DNA from: a virus
IMG/VR virus record: IMGVR_UViG_3300018080_000170
Span: 1-64,000 of that record
DNA: 64,000 nucleotides
Direction: 5' to 3' (one strand)
A program made the position numbers and the translations under genes. The notes under the pieces were generated by a model. That model saw nothing but the letters and a program-made list of their open reading frames with translations, was not told where the DNA came from and searched no databases. Below, piece after piece: positions 49,014 through 59,700 of this stretch; the first letter of the stretch is position 1, and the number at the start of each line of letters is the position of its first letter.

Positions 49014-50723
49014 ATGAGCAAGCTAGATAGATATATCAAAACTATTCCCAACATGTATCCAACCAGGGTGGAGGGAACTTTTATTCGAGGGCTAATCGAA
49101 GCCTGGGCTCAAGAAAATGAAAATTTGGTTTTGCAAATTGAAGAAGCAAAAAATCAAATTTTTGTTAATTTAGCAAGCGATAAATATCTAACCGCTCTGG
49201 GGCAGAATGTCGGAGTTAGTAAGCCTTTAGCAGCTAATTTATCTGATGATCAATTTCGGCAATTAATCCCTGTTATGAGTTTTGACCCAAAACAGGTTTT
49301 AATTACTATGTATAAACTGTTAGATATCTTCTGGGGTCCTTTATTTTCGAGAGCTAATATTACTGCGCAAGTGTCAGAACCGTACAATTTTGGAACCTCG
49401 GCTCCTCTAACTGGGACAGTAAATTTTGTAAATGATTCTACTGAAGTTACAGGAACTGGAACTTTTTTTACAGCTGAAGTATCAGTTGGAGAATATATCA
49501 AGTTATCAACTGATGACAATGATAGATTTGTTAAGGTAATTCGAGTTATTGATAACACAACTTTGTCATTAGCAACTAGGTATGGTGGCGACACCGCTTC
49601 GGGAGTTGGAGTTAACTACTTGTCAAAGAAGTTAGAGCTCGATTGTGATGCAGAAGAAGGTATTATTTTGGATTTTAGCCCAATATACTTTGATGATACA
49701 TCAGCTGTTATAGTAAGTGAACTCATAGAGGTAATTAATAATCAAAGCGATGTAATTGTGGGAGATGTGGTTAATAGCGCTACAAATGTTCCACAGCTTA
49801 ATCTTAGAACAGATACACCGGGAGCGGCTGGATCAATTAATATAACAGGTGGAACGGCTAATACTATTTTACAATTTGTAACGGGGGAAAATCTGATATC
49901 TGATCTTCCTTCTCCAACAGTTGTGTACGAAGTGAATAATCGAGAAATTGTTGTTATGATTCCTGATTTAGCGCCTGCTATTGGTTTGGCAAATAGTCAT
50001 TTTTTCCATTCTGACAATGGAATTGTAACAGCCGTTGACAATATTCTAAAAACTGTTACCTGTGATTTTGACAATGAGGTTACGGCTAATGAATATATCG
50101 ATAAGACATTTTCACAAAATACTGAAGAGTTTACTATTCAGTCTCATACGACTGGCATAAATAATGTCGTTCTTCAGTTTAGCGCCGGAGTAGATCTGTC
50201 GAGAGTGTCAACAGTTTCTGGCAAAAATGGTTTTGTCATATTCTATGAAAATTGGTATGGATCCTTTATATACGATCCTGCCGATTCTCCTTACACTGTT
50301 CAAAAGGAGAAAACAATATTAAATCAAGTAATTACTGAGGGAAATATCTATCCAATTATTGCTGCAGATGATTCAAGTGACATTCCCGATGCAACTGGAT
50401 ACGTAGTATTTAATTTTGGAAGAGCTAATGAAGAAGGACCAATTGCATATCGCGGTAGGCCAACTAATTCAAGTTTGTTAATTGATCCTGGACATATTTT
50501 CCAATACGATCATGCAGTAGGTGACACAATTAATTTATTGGATCCTGATTTAGTGCCTCATGTGCCGCGTTCAAGTGGAGTTGATAGACCGGTTTATATG
50601 GTTGATCCTCAAGAGGCCAGACTAGTAGCCCAAACACTAATTAGACAAATTAAGGCGGCTGGGGTAGTCATAAGATTCATTATAGATACGCCAGAGTATT
50701 TGTTTAGCCTTTGTCGAGATTAA
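49014..50723 (+). CDS. Baseplate/tail protein (tail protein I-like) with inserted domain
   Basis: 569 residues following the J protein. The N-terminus (YIKTIPNMYPTRVEGTFIRG, LTALGQNVGVSKP) fits baseplate tail protein I-type components, which attach fibres. Around residues 240-300 one copy of the J-protein insert occurs (EVINNQSDVIVGDVV ... NITGGTANTILQF). C-terminal helix VAQTLIRQIKAAGV. Wedge or fibre connector is likely. Confidence 0.65.
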   Translation: MSKLDRYIKTIPNMYPTRVEGTFIRGLIEAWAQENENLVLQIEEAKNQIFVNLASDKYLTALGQNVGVSKPLAANLSDDQFRQLIPVMSFDPKQVLITMYKLLDIFWGPLFSRANITAQVSEPYNFGTSAPLTGTVNFVNDSTEVTGTGTFFTAEVSVGEYIKLSTDDNDRFVKVIRVIDNTTLSLATRYGGDTASGVGVNYLSKKLELDCDAEEGIILDFSPIYFDDTSAVIVSELIEVINNQSDVIVGDVVNSATNVPQLNLRTDTPGAAGSINITGGTANTILQFVTGENLISDLPSPTVVYEVNNREIVVMIPDLAPAIGLANSHFFHSDNGIVTAVDNILKTVTCDFDNEVTANEYIDKTFSQNTEEFTIQSHTTGINNVVLQFSAGVDLSRVSTVSGKNGFVIFYENWYGSFIYDPADSPYTVQKEKTILNQVITEGNIYPIIAADDSSDIPDATGYVVFNFGRANEEGPIAYRGRPTNSSLLIDPGHIFQYDHAVGDTINLLDPDLVPHVPRSSGVDRPVYMVDPQEARLVAQTLIRQIKAAGVVIRFIIDTPEYLFSLCRD

Positions 50724-50727
50724 TAAT

Positions 50728-50756
50728 TTAAAACAACAGCATAGATATAATATAAT
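50728..50756 (+). promoter_or_regulatory. Sigma-70-like promoter of the fibre operon
   Basis: TTAAAA at 50728-50733, a 17-base spacer and TATAAT at 50751-50756, in the 56-base gap before the fibre genes. Same pattern as the promoter at 2775. Confidence 0.65.
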
Positions 50757-50779
50757 ATATTGATGTAGTTGGAGGAAAA

Positions 50780-51877
50780 ATGGCCGTTCTACAAAAGACA
50801 AGAATTCTAGCTCAAGAGCGCTTAGACAAGACGGATTATGATAATATTGAAACATTTGTGTGTGAAGATCTCAACCAAATGTTTCGAAGGATTTTTACCA
50901 GCTCAACAGCTATAATTAATGGCTTTGAAATTTTTGATGATGCTGCATTAACTCAAAGAACCCCGTCTGCTTCTCCTGTTTATATTAAGATGGAAGATTC
51001 TACCATACTTCATACCGATTCTTCAGGTCCGAGTTTTTATGTTGGATCGTCAATTACGTCGGCAGAAGAAGTTACATTGACCGACGGGCAAACAAATTAC
51101 ATTGAGTTGGATATTTCAAGAGAGCCAGCTGTTCCAGCAACGAGAACATTTCGAGATCCAAACGCAAACGCAGGAGAGGGGGCTGATTATACTCAGATTA
51201 TTGACACAGTTGAAAATATTGTAGCTACGATTACTGTTAATACAACTGGCTTTAGTGGCGGAACAAAAGTTCCTCTCTATAAAGTTACAGTTGCAGCTGG
51301 TAGTATCACGGCAGCTGTTGATAGTAGAAATTTATTTTTTAGGCTTGTCCCCGGGGAGCCCTACAATGAAGATTATGAATTCCCTTGGACGAGCCGAGGT
51401 GAGCCTGATAATGATTTAGTCCCCGATGGGAATGAAATTCTTAAGGGCGATAAGCAAATTCAGTCATTTAAAGACTGGGCCGATGCAATAATGACTGAGT
51501 TGAAGGTTATAAAATTTGGAAGTGCAATTGGAGTTTCGTGGACAGACCCGACTCCTACTTCTATTAGCCAGTTAGGAAGAGAGCTATTTTTGCGCGGGGG
51601 TGGGACGATTTCTTGGGATGGGTCTGATATGACCTGGACATCTAATTTTACAATTGATATTACAGGAACCGCTTTTGTTAATACTATTACGACTGCAGGA
51701 AGTCCGCTATCAATTGGAGCAGATCAAGTGGCGTATGTTGATGTTGATCCTACGCAAACAACTAACATTTCTTTTCAGGTAGTAGATTCGGATTCATATG
51801 TTGATCAAGATAATCGTTATATCCTTGTTAAAAGAGATGGAAGCGATATTATCATTATAGATCGATTAGTAGGATAA
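50780..51877 (+). CDS. Fibre or fibre-adaptor protein
   Basis: 365 residues. Helical N-terminus (QERLDKTDYDNIETFVCEDL), beta middle (ITSAEEVTLTDGQTNYIELD) and a C-terminal domain with GADQVAYVDVDPTQ...SYVDQDNRYILVKR that matches the end of the 28897 protein. First gene after the promoter; GGAGGAAAA binding site. Probably links fibres to the baseplate. Confidence 0.6.
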   Translation: MAVLQKTRILAQERLDKTDYDNIETFVCEDLNQMFRRIFTSSTAIINGFEIFDDAALTQRTPSASPVYIKMEDSTILHTDSSGPSFYVGSSITSAEEVTLTDGQTNYIELDISREPAVPATRTFRDPNANAGEGADYTQIIDTVENIVATITVNTTGFSGGTKVPLYKVTVAAGSITAAVDSRNLFFRLVPGEPYNEDYEFPWTSRGEPDNDLVPDGNEILKGDKQIQSFKDWADAIMTELKVIKFGSAIGVSWTDPTPTSISQLGRELFLRGGGTISWDGSDMTWTSNFTIDITGTAFVNTITTAGSPLSIGADQVAYVDVDPTQTTNISFQVVDSDSYVDQDNRYILVKRDGSDIIIIDRLVG

Positions 51878-51883
51878 TAAATA

Positions 51884-52606
51884 ATGGCATTAAAATTAGG
51901 GAATAAACAATCATCTAAACTTACAAAGAAAACTCTTATTTTCCAAGAATATCCTTCCGGGGATACTATTATTGCGGCTGGTGGAGTTGAACTTATTCGT
52001 GTTCATAATGCTACGGGGCAAGTCGAAATCCATCAGGAGCTAAAAGTAGATAATCTTAATGGATTAGTGAGCGCTGTTAATGGAGTATTACAAGGCGGAG
52101 CAATTGCAACTCCTGAAGGATATACTTCGAGTTTTAATGGAACGACTGCTTGGACTTTAAGCGGAAGTATTTATTATATAGATTTTACGCATAATCTTGG
52201 ATCTACTCAGTTATTGTGTACGGTTTATGATGATGCTAATGAGGAAGTAAATGTTGATGCTAAGACATTAATTGATGGGAATACTCTTCGAATTGAAGTT
52301 CCTGCTGTCCCTGATAATAGATTTTCTGGCCAGATTGTAATTGCTCAAGTTGACGATCCTAATGTTCCGGGGCAAACATTTAATTTTAATGCGACTACTT
52401 CGTGGACTTTAGATGGCGCAACTTATTATGCAAATTTTCCTCATAATGTAGGATCGAGTAATATAATTTGTGAAGTGTATGATGATGCTGGAGCACAAGT
52501 TATTGTTACTAAAATAAAATATGATAATAACAATCTTAGGATTGTTGTTCCTTCTGTGCCCGATTTAAGGTTTGCGGGGCATGTAAATATTTTACAAGTA
52601 GAATAA
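51884..52606 (+). CDS. Fibre-type protein with two tandem repeats
   Basis: 240 residues. Residues about 85-160 and 165-240 are two copies of one beta domain: FNGTTAWTLSGSIYYIDFTH against FNATTSWTLDGATYYANFPH, each followed by C-x-V-Y-D-D and ending RF-S/A-G. Looks like a trimeric fibre or receptor-binding tip. Confidence 0.6.
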   Translation: MALKLGNKQSSKLTKKTLIFQEYPSGDTIIAAGGVELIRVHNATGQVEIHQELKVDNLNGLVSAVNGVLQGGAIATPEGYTSSFNGTTAWTLSGSIYYIDFTHNLGSTQLLCTVYDDANEEVNVDAKTLIDGNTLRIEVPAVPDNRFSGQIVIAQVDDPNVPGQTFNFNATTSWTLDGATYYANFPHNVGSSNIICEVYDDAGAQVIVTKIKYDNNNLRIVVPSVPDLRFAGHVNILQVE

Positions 52607-52621
52607 AACAAAGAGCTAGTT

Positions 52622-52660
52622 ATTAGGTTTTATATTGTAACGTGCAATATAAATTGTCAC
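52622..52660 (+). other. Hairpin in the gap before the 52692 gene
   Basis: TATATTG and CAATATA (about 52632-52652) pair around taacgtg. There is no U-run; weak terminator or mRNA-end structure. Confidence 0.4.
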
Positions 52661-52691
52661 ACTATTCATTAATGAAAAGGGAGATGAATAA

Positions 52692-53327
52692 ATGGCGAAA
52701 GAAGTAAAAGGCGATCTCAACGTTAAGAGAACTCTTGACGCTGACCGCAGGGTTAATGAAGGCCTGAAACAGACAGACGATCTTGATGCTGCTCTGGATT
52801 TGGGTATTCATTGTGAAAAGTGGCAAAGGATTGAGACTGACGATCTGGGAGCCCAGAATGTTGATCTTCCTGATGCTACTACAATTAGTGAGGGCTGGCA
52901 GGTTGTGATTGAGAATTTTGGTGGAACTGATGCTCTTAACGTTCGCGATGGCGCGGATGGCGCACTGAAGACAATCGCAACTGGTAAGGCTTATTTGTTT
53001 ACGTGTTTGGATAACGGCGCTGCTGCTGGGACCTGGCATGTTAACTTTCTTGAAGATGATCTTACTCTCGTTGCTACTCGATACGCATCAACGTTTGATG
53101 CTGGCGCGAGTTGGGGCGCTGCGGCCGGTGGTTATTACACAATTACCATCACGCAGGCTACTCATACTCGCGGCGTCGATCCGATGATTCAGATTTATGA
53201 GACATCGGCCGGCGACGATTTTCTCGTTGAAGTTGATCAGCTTAAAGTCAGCGCTGCTGGCGATGCAGCTTTTCGCGTTACCGAGGATCCGGATCTTCGC
53301 TTTGCAGGGAAAATTATCCTTGTGTAA
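52692..53327 (+). CDS. Fibre-associated protein sharing its N-terminal motif with the giant fibre
   Basis: 211 residues. N-terminus VKGDLNVKRTLDADRRVNEG resembles that of the giant fibre (LKGDHTVERDLRVERN), a likely attachment motif. The C-terminal FRVTEDPDLRFAGKIILV echoes the repeat ends of the preceding protein. Codons are more regular and GC-richer than in neighbours, suggesting high expression. Closed by a terminator. Confidence 0.6.
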   Translation: MAKEVKGDLNVKRTLDADRRVNEGLKQTDDLDAALDLGIHCEKWQRIETDDLGAQNVDLPDATTISEGWQVVIENFGGTDALNVRDGADGALKTIATGKAYLFTCLDNGAAAGTWHVNFLEDDLTLVATRYASTFDAGASWGAAAGGYYTITITQATHTRGVDPMIQIYETSAGDDFLVEVDQLKVSAAGDAAFRVTEDPDLRFAGKIILV

Positions 53328-53338
53328 TTAATATTAAT

Positions 53339-53374
53339 GGGAGTTGGGCTAGCTTAAGGCTAGCCCGGCCTCCC
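53339..53374 (+). terminator. Strong hairpin terminator
   Basis: GGGAG (53339-53343) with CTCCC (53370-53374) encloses GGGCTAGC/GCTAGCCC (53346-53353/53359-53366). The stem is long and GC-rich; the following sequence is only A/T-rich, so termination may be partial. Confidence 0.65.
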
Positions 53375-53409
53375 TATTATATAAAATAAAATAAAAAGGA
53401 GATAATAAA

Positions 53410-53709
53410 ATGGAAAAGAAAGATGGAATGTTAGAAACGTATCATTTTGATCAAAAAGCGGTCATTAAAGTTAATAAGGATAAAACTGATATTGAAGTTC
53501 TTGGGTGGAATAGCCCCTATAAGAATAATGATGCTCAATCAATTGACGATGTTAAGTACTTTGTGGTAAAAAAAGAACTTGTTGATATTACAAAGTTGGA
53601 TCCTGATAAAAAGTATAATATCAATTTTACTATTAAGTTTTTAGAGAACTCAGATGGAACATTTGATCAGCCGGCCGCAATTTTTAAATCAATCGAAGAA
53701 GTAAAATAA
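53410..53709 (+). CDS. Hypothetical protein, 99 residues
   Basis: AAAAGGAGATAATAAA precedes the ATG. Lys/Asp-rich beta protein with no domain. It lies between two fibre genes and could be a fibre assembly chaperone; this is only a guess from position. Confidence 0.5.
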   Translation: MEKKDGMLETYHFDQKAVIKVNKDKTDIEVLGWNSPYKNNDAQSIDDVKYFVVKKELVDITKLDPDKKYNINFTIKFLENSDGTFDQPAAIFKSIEEVK

Positions 53710-53736
53710 TATATTTGCATATATTAGGAGCATAGA

Positions 53737-56700
53737 ATGCCCAGAAAGCTTAAAGGCGATCATACTGTAGAACGAGATCTTCGTGTTGAACGAAATATAA
53801 CTCAAGAAAGCGCCGCCAATCCTTTGCGAACGATGAAGGATTTAAGTGGGGCTGTTGATAAAAAGACAATTCGAGAAGTTGTATCTAGCGGAAATTACAA
53901 GTTATATTCTGTCAACGATGACGATTCTACGAATGTTGATAATATACTTGTGGTTAATCTTGAGTCGGGGAATATTGGTATTGGCGTCGTCCCGACTAAT
54001 TCGGGTGGGAATGCCCTGCGAATTGGTCTCACTACTACAGTTAAGGGAAATAGCGAAAAATTAACTGCCTATAACGAAGCAACAGCTGGAACAGCCGATA
54101 CGACTGTTGGCGCTAGATTATTGCTTGATTCTAATTCTGCGAATACTGCAGGCCAATCTACTATCTATTCAGAAGTTAGACGTAGAATGACTGCTAGCAC
54201 TGAAGATACGGCTGGAATTTTATCTGCTCTAGAGTTGAAATCTGTTCTAGATCCGGATGGAGGAGCTGTTACTTATACTCATAGTGATGGGACTATGGGC
54301 GTGGCGGATTTGGTTGCTCATGGTATTCAGAATGTTGGTTCTGGAAGTCTTGCTATTTCTCATGCTGCGGCTCTTTATGTTAAAGCAAATTCGGTTGTTG
54401 GCGCAACCAATAAGTATGGATTGTATATTGGTACAATTGCAGGAAGTACAAATGATTATGCAATTTATACTAATACAGGGAAGGTAAGATTTGGCGAGAC
54501 GGTAGAGATTCAGCAATATCTTGGTGTTGGAAATGCTCCTAGTTCTACTGTCGGAGCTTATATTCAAAATACAGATCTAACGGGAACAGTTCAGACTGGA
54601 ATTCATAGCTCTCCAATTAGTACGGCGGCTGCAACAGTTAGTATGCGCGGAATTGTTTCGGCTCCTCAAACAACAGATGCTGTATTTACTTGTGAAAATT
54701 TGACGGCTTTTATGGCTTTAGACGCGGCTAAAGGAGCATCCTCAACTATAACTCGTCATAGGATGTATTACGCTGCTTCTCCTACTCAGGGGACAAATAA
54801 CGTTTGGGGAACAGACAATCTAACATTCACTGGAGATTACGTTTTTCATTTTACTTCTACCCGTCCAAGTGAATTTGCCGGTAGAGCTGGTTTTGGTGGT
54901 TCGGCTTCAGCAAATGCGATCGTACGAGTTGGTGCAACTAATCCATTGGGGGGTACTATTCAGCGTGGGTTTGCCGCCGAGATGGAGGCGACATCAAATG
55001 CTACTAATGCAGTTGTAGGTGTTCTTGGTAACGTTACGACAGCTGCGGCTTCTTTTACTACTGCTTATCTTGCACAACTTCAAGCATCAGATAGAGCTAA
55101 GGGGTCTGGAAGCACTATTACCAGGAAAATTGGTATTCATGCGCCGATGCAAACTGGCGGAACGAATAACGCAATTCTTGTAGATAATACTTCTTTTGTT
55201 GGTAATTTTGGAATTAATTTAGCTACTATGAGCCCATCTGAGTTTGCTGGACGTATGGGTATTGGTGGTAGTTCTAGTTCTGGAGCAGTTTTACAAATTG
55301 CTGCATCTAATCCAATTACTAGCGTGGAACAAAGTGGGATATTTATTCCTATAGTTGGAAGTTCCGATGCCACAACGGCTATTTTTGGAGTCCAATCATA
55401 TCCGACAACTGCGGATGAGACTTTTACATGTGCGCTTGTTACAGGTTATACATTTTATGACAGAACAAAAGGTGCTGCTTCAACAATTACACGTCACATT
55501 GGATATTATGGAGCTCAACCTACACAGGGCACTTATAATACTTTTATTTCAGATGACGATTCGTTTACTGATGATTATTCAATTTATTTAGTTTCTAGTA
55601 GGCCATCTTATTTGGGCGGCGATCTTAGCATAGATGGTGATTTAAATATTACTGGTGCATTAAACGCCGATGGCGGGATTAACGATACGTCTGGCGATAT
55701 TATTCAGTCTACAGTTGGAAGTTTCTTCTGGAATATTGATTCTAATGATGATAGCTCAGATGAGGTTTTTGAGTGGGCGTCGGATCGAGTAGGGGATTCG
55801 GGTGGTGATATTTTAATGCGCCTAACCGATGAAAATATTTTATATTTGTTTGATTCGGCAAGTAATGGTCCCGCTTCGGGGAATCTTAAAAATTATGCTA
55901 GTTATCAAGCTGGTATTGGAGCCGCAAGCGATTCCGAGTTCGGCTTATTCGCAGGAATTGCTGATGGTGTATTAAGTTTGTCTGGCGACACCGGGTTTGG
56001 CGCCGGTTCAACAAAGTTGAGTATTTTTAGTGGTGGGCATTCTACTCCAAATAAAATGGTTGCCTATATTGATGGTAATGTTTTAGCTCAGTTAGATGCT
56101 ACAGGCTTACAAATAACAAGTGATGGTGATGCACCTCTAAAAGTTATTAGTGGCGATCCTGGGTCAGATTTGCAAGTTACTGATAGCACAATGACTGCTC
56201 ATATTCGAGCATATAATGAACAATTTGCAATTGCTAGTGCAGGGACAAGTCCTATTTATTTTATTTCTGATTATGGCAATGGATCAACTAGCGCCGATTT
56301 TATTTGGAAAACGGACTCTACTACATTAAATACTCCTAATGGCACAGAGTTAATGAGACTCACCGATGGAGGAAATCTTTTAATTGGTATTACAGCTCCC
56401 GATGGGATTGAAGCGCTACACGTTAAAAAGAGTTATAGCGGCGCTGGATCTTTTGAAGCTGCCTATATTGAAGCTATTTCATCTCCAAGCGTGGCACTAA
56501 CTGGTGGGGTTAATGGTTTAATTGTGTATGGGGAGCGTCAGGTCAGTGCGTCCGCAACAGATACTGGACGCGTTCATGCGCTATCGCTTAGAAGTCTTTT
56601 TGATGTAGATTCCGGACAGACATTAAGCTGTTCTAATTCTTCGGCTTCGACTATATATTCAACTTTACATGTTCAGGCTCCAGCTAATACCGGGTCTGGG

Positions 56701-59700
56701 ACAGTTAATCTTGATAAGTTTGCCTATATTTCTATTAGTAGCAATACTCATCTTGATACTGGAACAGATAAGTATGCTATATATATAGATCAGATTTGGG
56801 GCGCAACTAATAACTGGGGTATTTATCAGACGTACGGTGGAAACAATAACTATTTTGCTGGCCCTATCCGAGCCGGAACAACTGGCGGGATTACAGATGC
56901 CGATGAACAAGTAACTGTTTATCGCGAGTATGATGCAGATAGTCTTAACCCCGTAGGATTAGGGGTCAGGCTTGTTTTAGATAGATCATCTGCTTATACT
57001 ATTGCTAATTCGCGCGGTGCTGAAATTGAAGTTCAAAGAAGTTATGGTTCTAACACAATTTCAGAAGGTCATGATTTATTTGGAAGCGCATTTAGGGCTC
57101 TTTTTAATGGTAGCGGCTCATATACAAATACTTCAAATGTTATGGTTATCCGTACTATTTCGCCGTCTTTTTCAGGCGGCGGAACAGTTAGTTTGAATTC
57201 TTATATGGGCATGTTTATTTGTGACGTGAGTACTTCTAACGCAACAAATCAGTTTGGTTTATATATCGGTAATCAAACAGGTGGCTCTTCTCAAAATTAT
57301 GCTATTTATACTAATGATGGCGCGGTTCGTTTTGGTGAGCAAGTTACTGTCGAAGATAATCTTGGTCGCGGACTAACTATTAAAAATCCAAATGCTAATA
57401 GTCAAGCCCGAATTAATATGTATGCGTCTGGGGATACTAAATCTTGGTGGCTTGGGAGAATCACTGGCGCAGAGGGAATGTTTGGAATTCAATATGCAAA
57501 CGGCCTCAATAGTAGCGCACAACTTCAATTAAGAAACAATGCCGATGATGCAATTGATGCGCAAGCTGGAACTGGTAGATTTGCGGCCGGTGGCCCTACC
57601 ATTCAAGATACGGATCGTTGGATTATGCTTGGTTTAACCGACACTAGTCAGACAGTTCTTACTGGCACTTCTCAAGTTGGCACGAGAATGGCTTTTCGCG
57701 CCAATAGTAATGCAACGACTATGATTACCGGAGCCGTTATTGACGCTAAAAGCGATGACGCTTCTTTCGCTACAACCGATATTGTAATGTTGGATGTAGG
57801 CTCATTTACTTTAGGTGCTGGACATACTTGTACAGATATTATTAGTTTACTCGTGAGGCCTCAGCCGATTGATGATGCTACTAATTCGGCTTATATTTCA
57901 ACCACAACTGCATTAGAATCGGGTGATTGGTTTATTCATTCGACTTCAATTCGTCCGAGTTGGTTGTCTGCACCATTGAGAGTTAATCCAGCTACCTCAG
58001 CTCAAGTTTCAGGAACAAATAATACTCTTCTTGAAATTATTCGTTCATATACAGGTGCTGCTGGGAATTCGCATATTGCGGCTTTTATTGAAAATGATTT
58101 AACAACAAACGCTTCTCTTACTGCCACTCAAACAACTTTAGAAGTTAAACATAGCCGAACTGTAACGGATGATGTTTCGGAGGCGACTGGAGTCGGACTC
58201 GGTTATGCGGCTAATCTTTTGGTTGGGTCGGATTTTGATGTTGCAGCTACAAAGACATATTCATATACTGATTCTGGTGGCTATAATGAAATTTCAATCG
58301 CCACTTTAAATGAGTTAGGGGCCGGAACAACTGCTATTTCAAATTATGTTAAGTTACGTATTAAATCCGATACTGGCTCAAACAGTACTAATAAGTATGG
58401 AATTTTGATTGATGATATTTCTGGCGCTAGTAATTTAAATTACGCTATTCGAACTAGTGCTGGCCAAGTATATCATGCGGATAATACAGGTATAGGTGCT
58501 TATCCCGACCCCGATATGGCATTGAGAATTGGATGGTCTGGAAATGCGACCGATATTAATCAATATGGTATTTATGTTGGAACAGAAGCAAATTCAAATG
58601 CTACTACTTCGTTGTCAGGGATTGCAATTCTTCCTACAACGGATAATGCGGCGTTTACATGCGCAAGAGTTTTTAATGTTAGAGCTTTAGCTGCCCAAGC
58701 TGGAGCCGGTAGTACAATTCAATATGCTATTAGTTATAATTCGCAGACACAAACCGTTGGAAGCGTTGGAAATGCAGTTCTTGCTGACAATTATAGTTTT
58801 AGCGGCGATTACGGTATTAATCTAAACACCACTCGTCAGAATTATTTTGGTGGCCCGATTAGAGTTAATGATGACAACGGTGTTATTAATACTACTGAAA
58901 TGCTAAGTGTAACAAGAAATTACAATGGAAATGCAGCAGATTCTCATACCGCCGTTACTCTAAATTGGGATTTAGATACCGACGATGCTCTTACAGGTGG
59001 CCAAAGTTGCGTTCTTTATTCTCGTTGGAAAAGAACTATTGATGCTAATGTAACAGATGCGCCTGCTGGGGGCTTTGGCGCAATTCAGAATATGCAAATT
59101 TCTCGTATTTATGATGTTGATGCAGCCGCCACGTATACTTTAACAGATGCGGATGGAATGGCTGCAATTAGAATTCCTAGTGTTTCACTTTCGGGCGGCG
59201 GTACATTAGCTGTTTCACAGATGTACGGAATTTACATTCATGCTGATAGTATTGCAACTGGAATTAATAAGTATGGTTTGAGAATTGGTGGGATGACGGG
59301 CGCAACTAATAACTACGCTATTTATACTGGGATAGGACTCGTTCATTTTGGCGGTGATGTTGAAATTGATGGCGGAGAATTGTTAGTTGGAGATGGAACT
59401 GGTCTTTCTACGATGAGTATTCCCGACACAGCTGGAGGAGCTCCATATCTTGGAGTTAAAGAATCATCTCAGCCAGTTTATACGTCTATTGCGCACCAAG
59501 ATGGGACTTACAATAAGAGAATTGGATTATTTGCCAACAGCGACACGGGGAATGTTGGCGTTGTTTATGGCTCTTCTTCAGATATTCCAACATTTAAGAT
59601 TGTAAGTGATTGGAACGATGCTACTCAATTGTCAATTAATGGCAATACAAATCAAATTACAATTCCTTCAGGCGATGTTGATATTACTAGGACCGATGAT

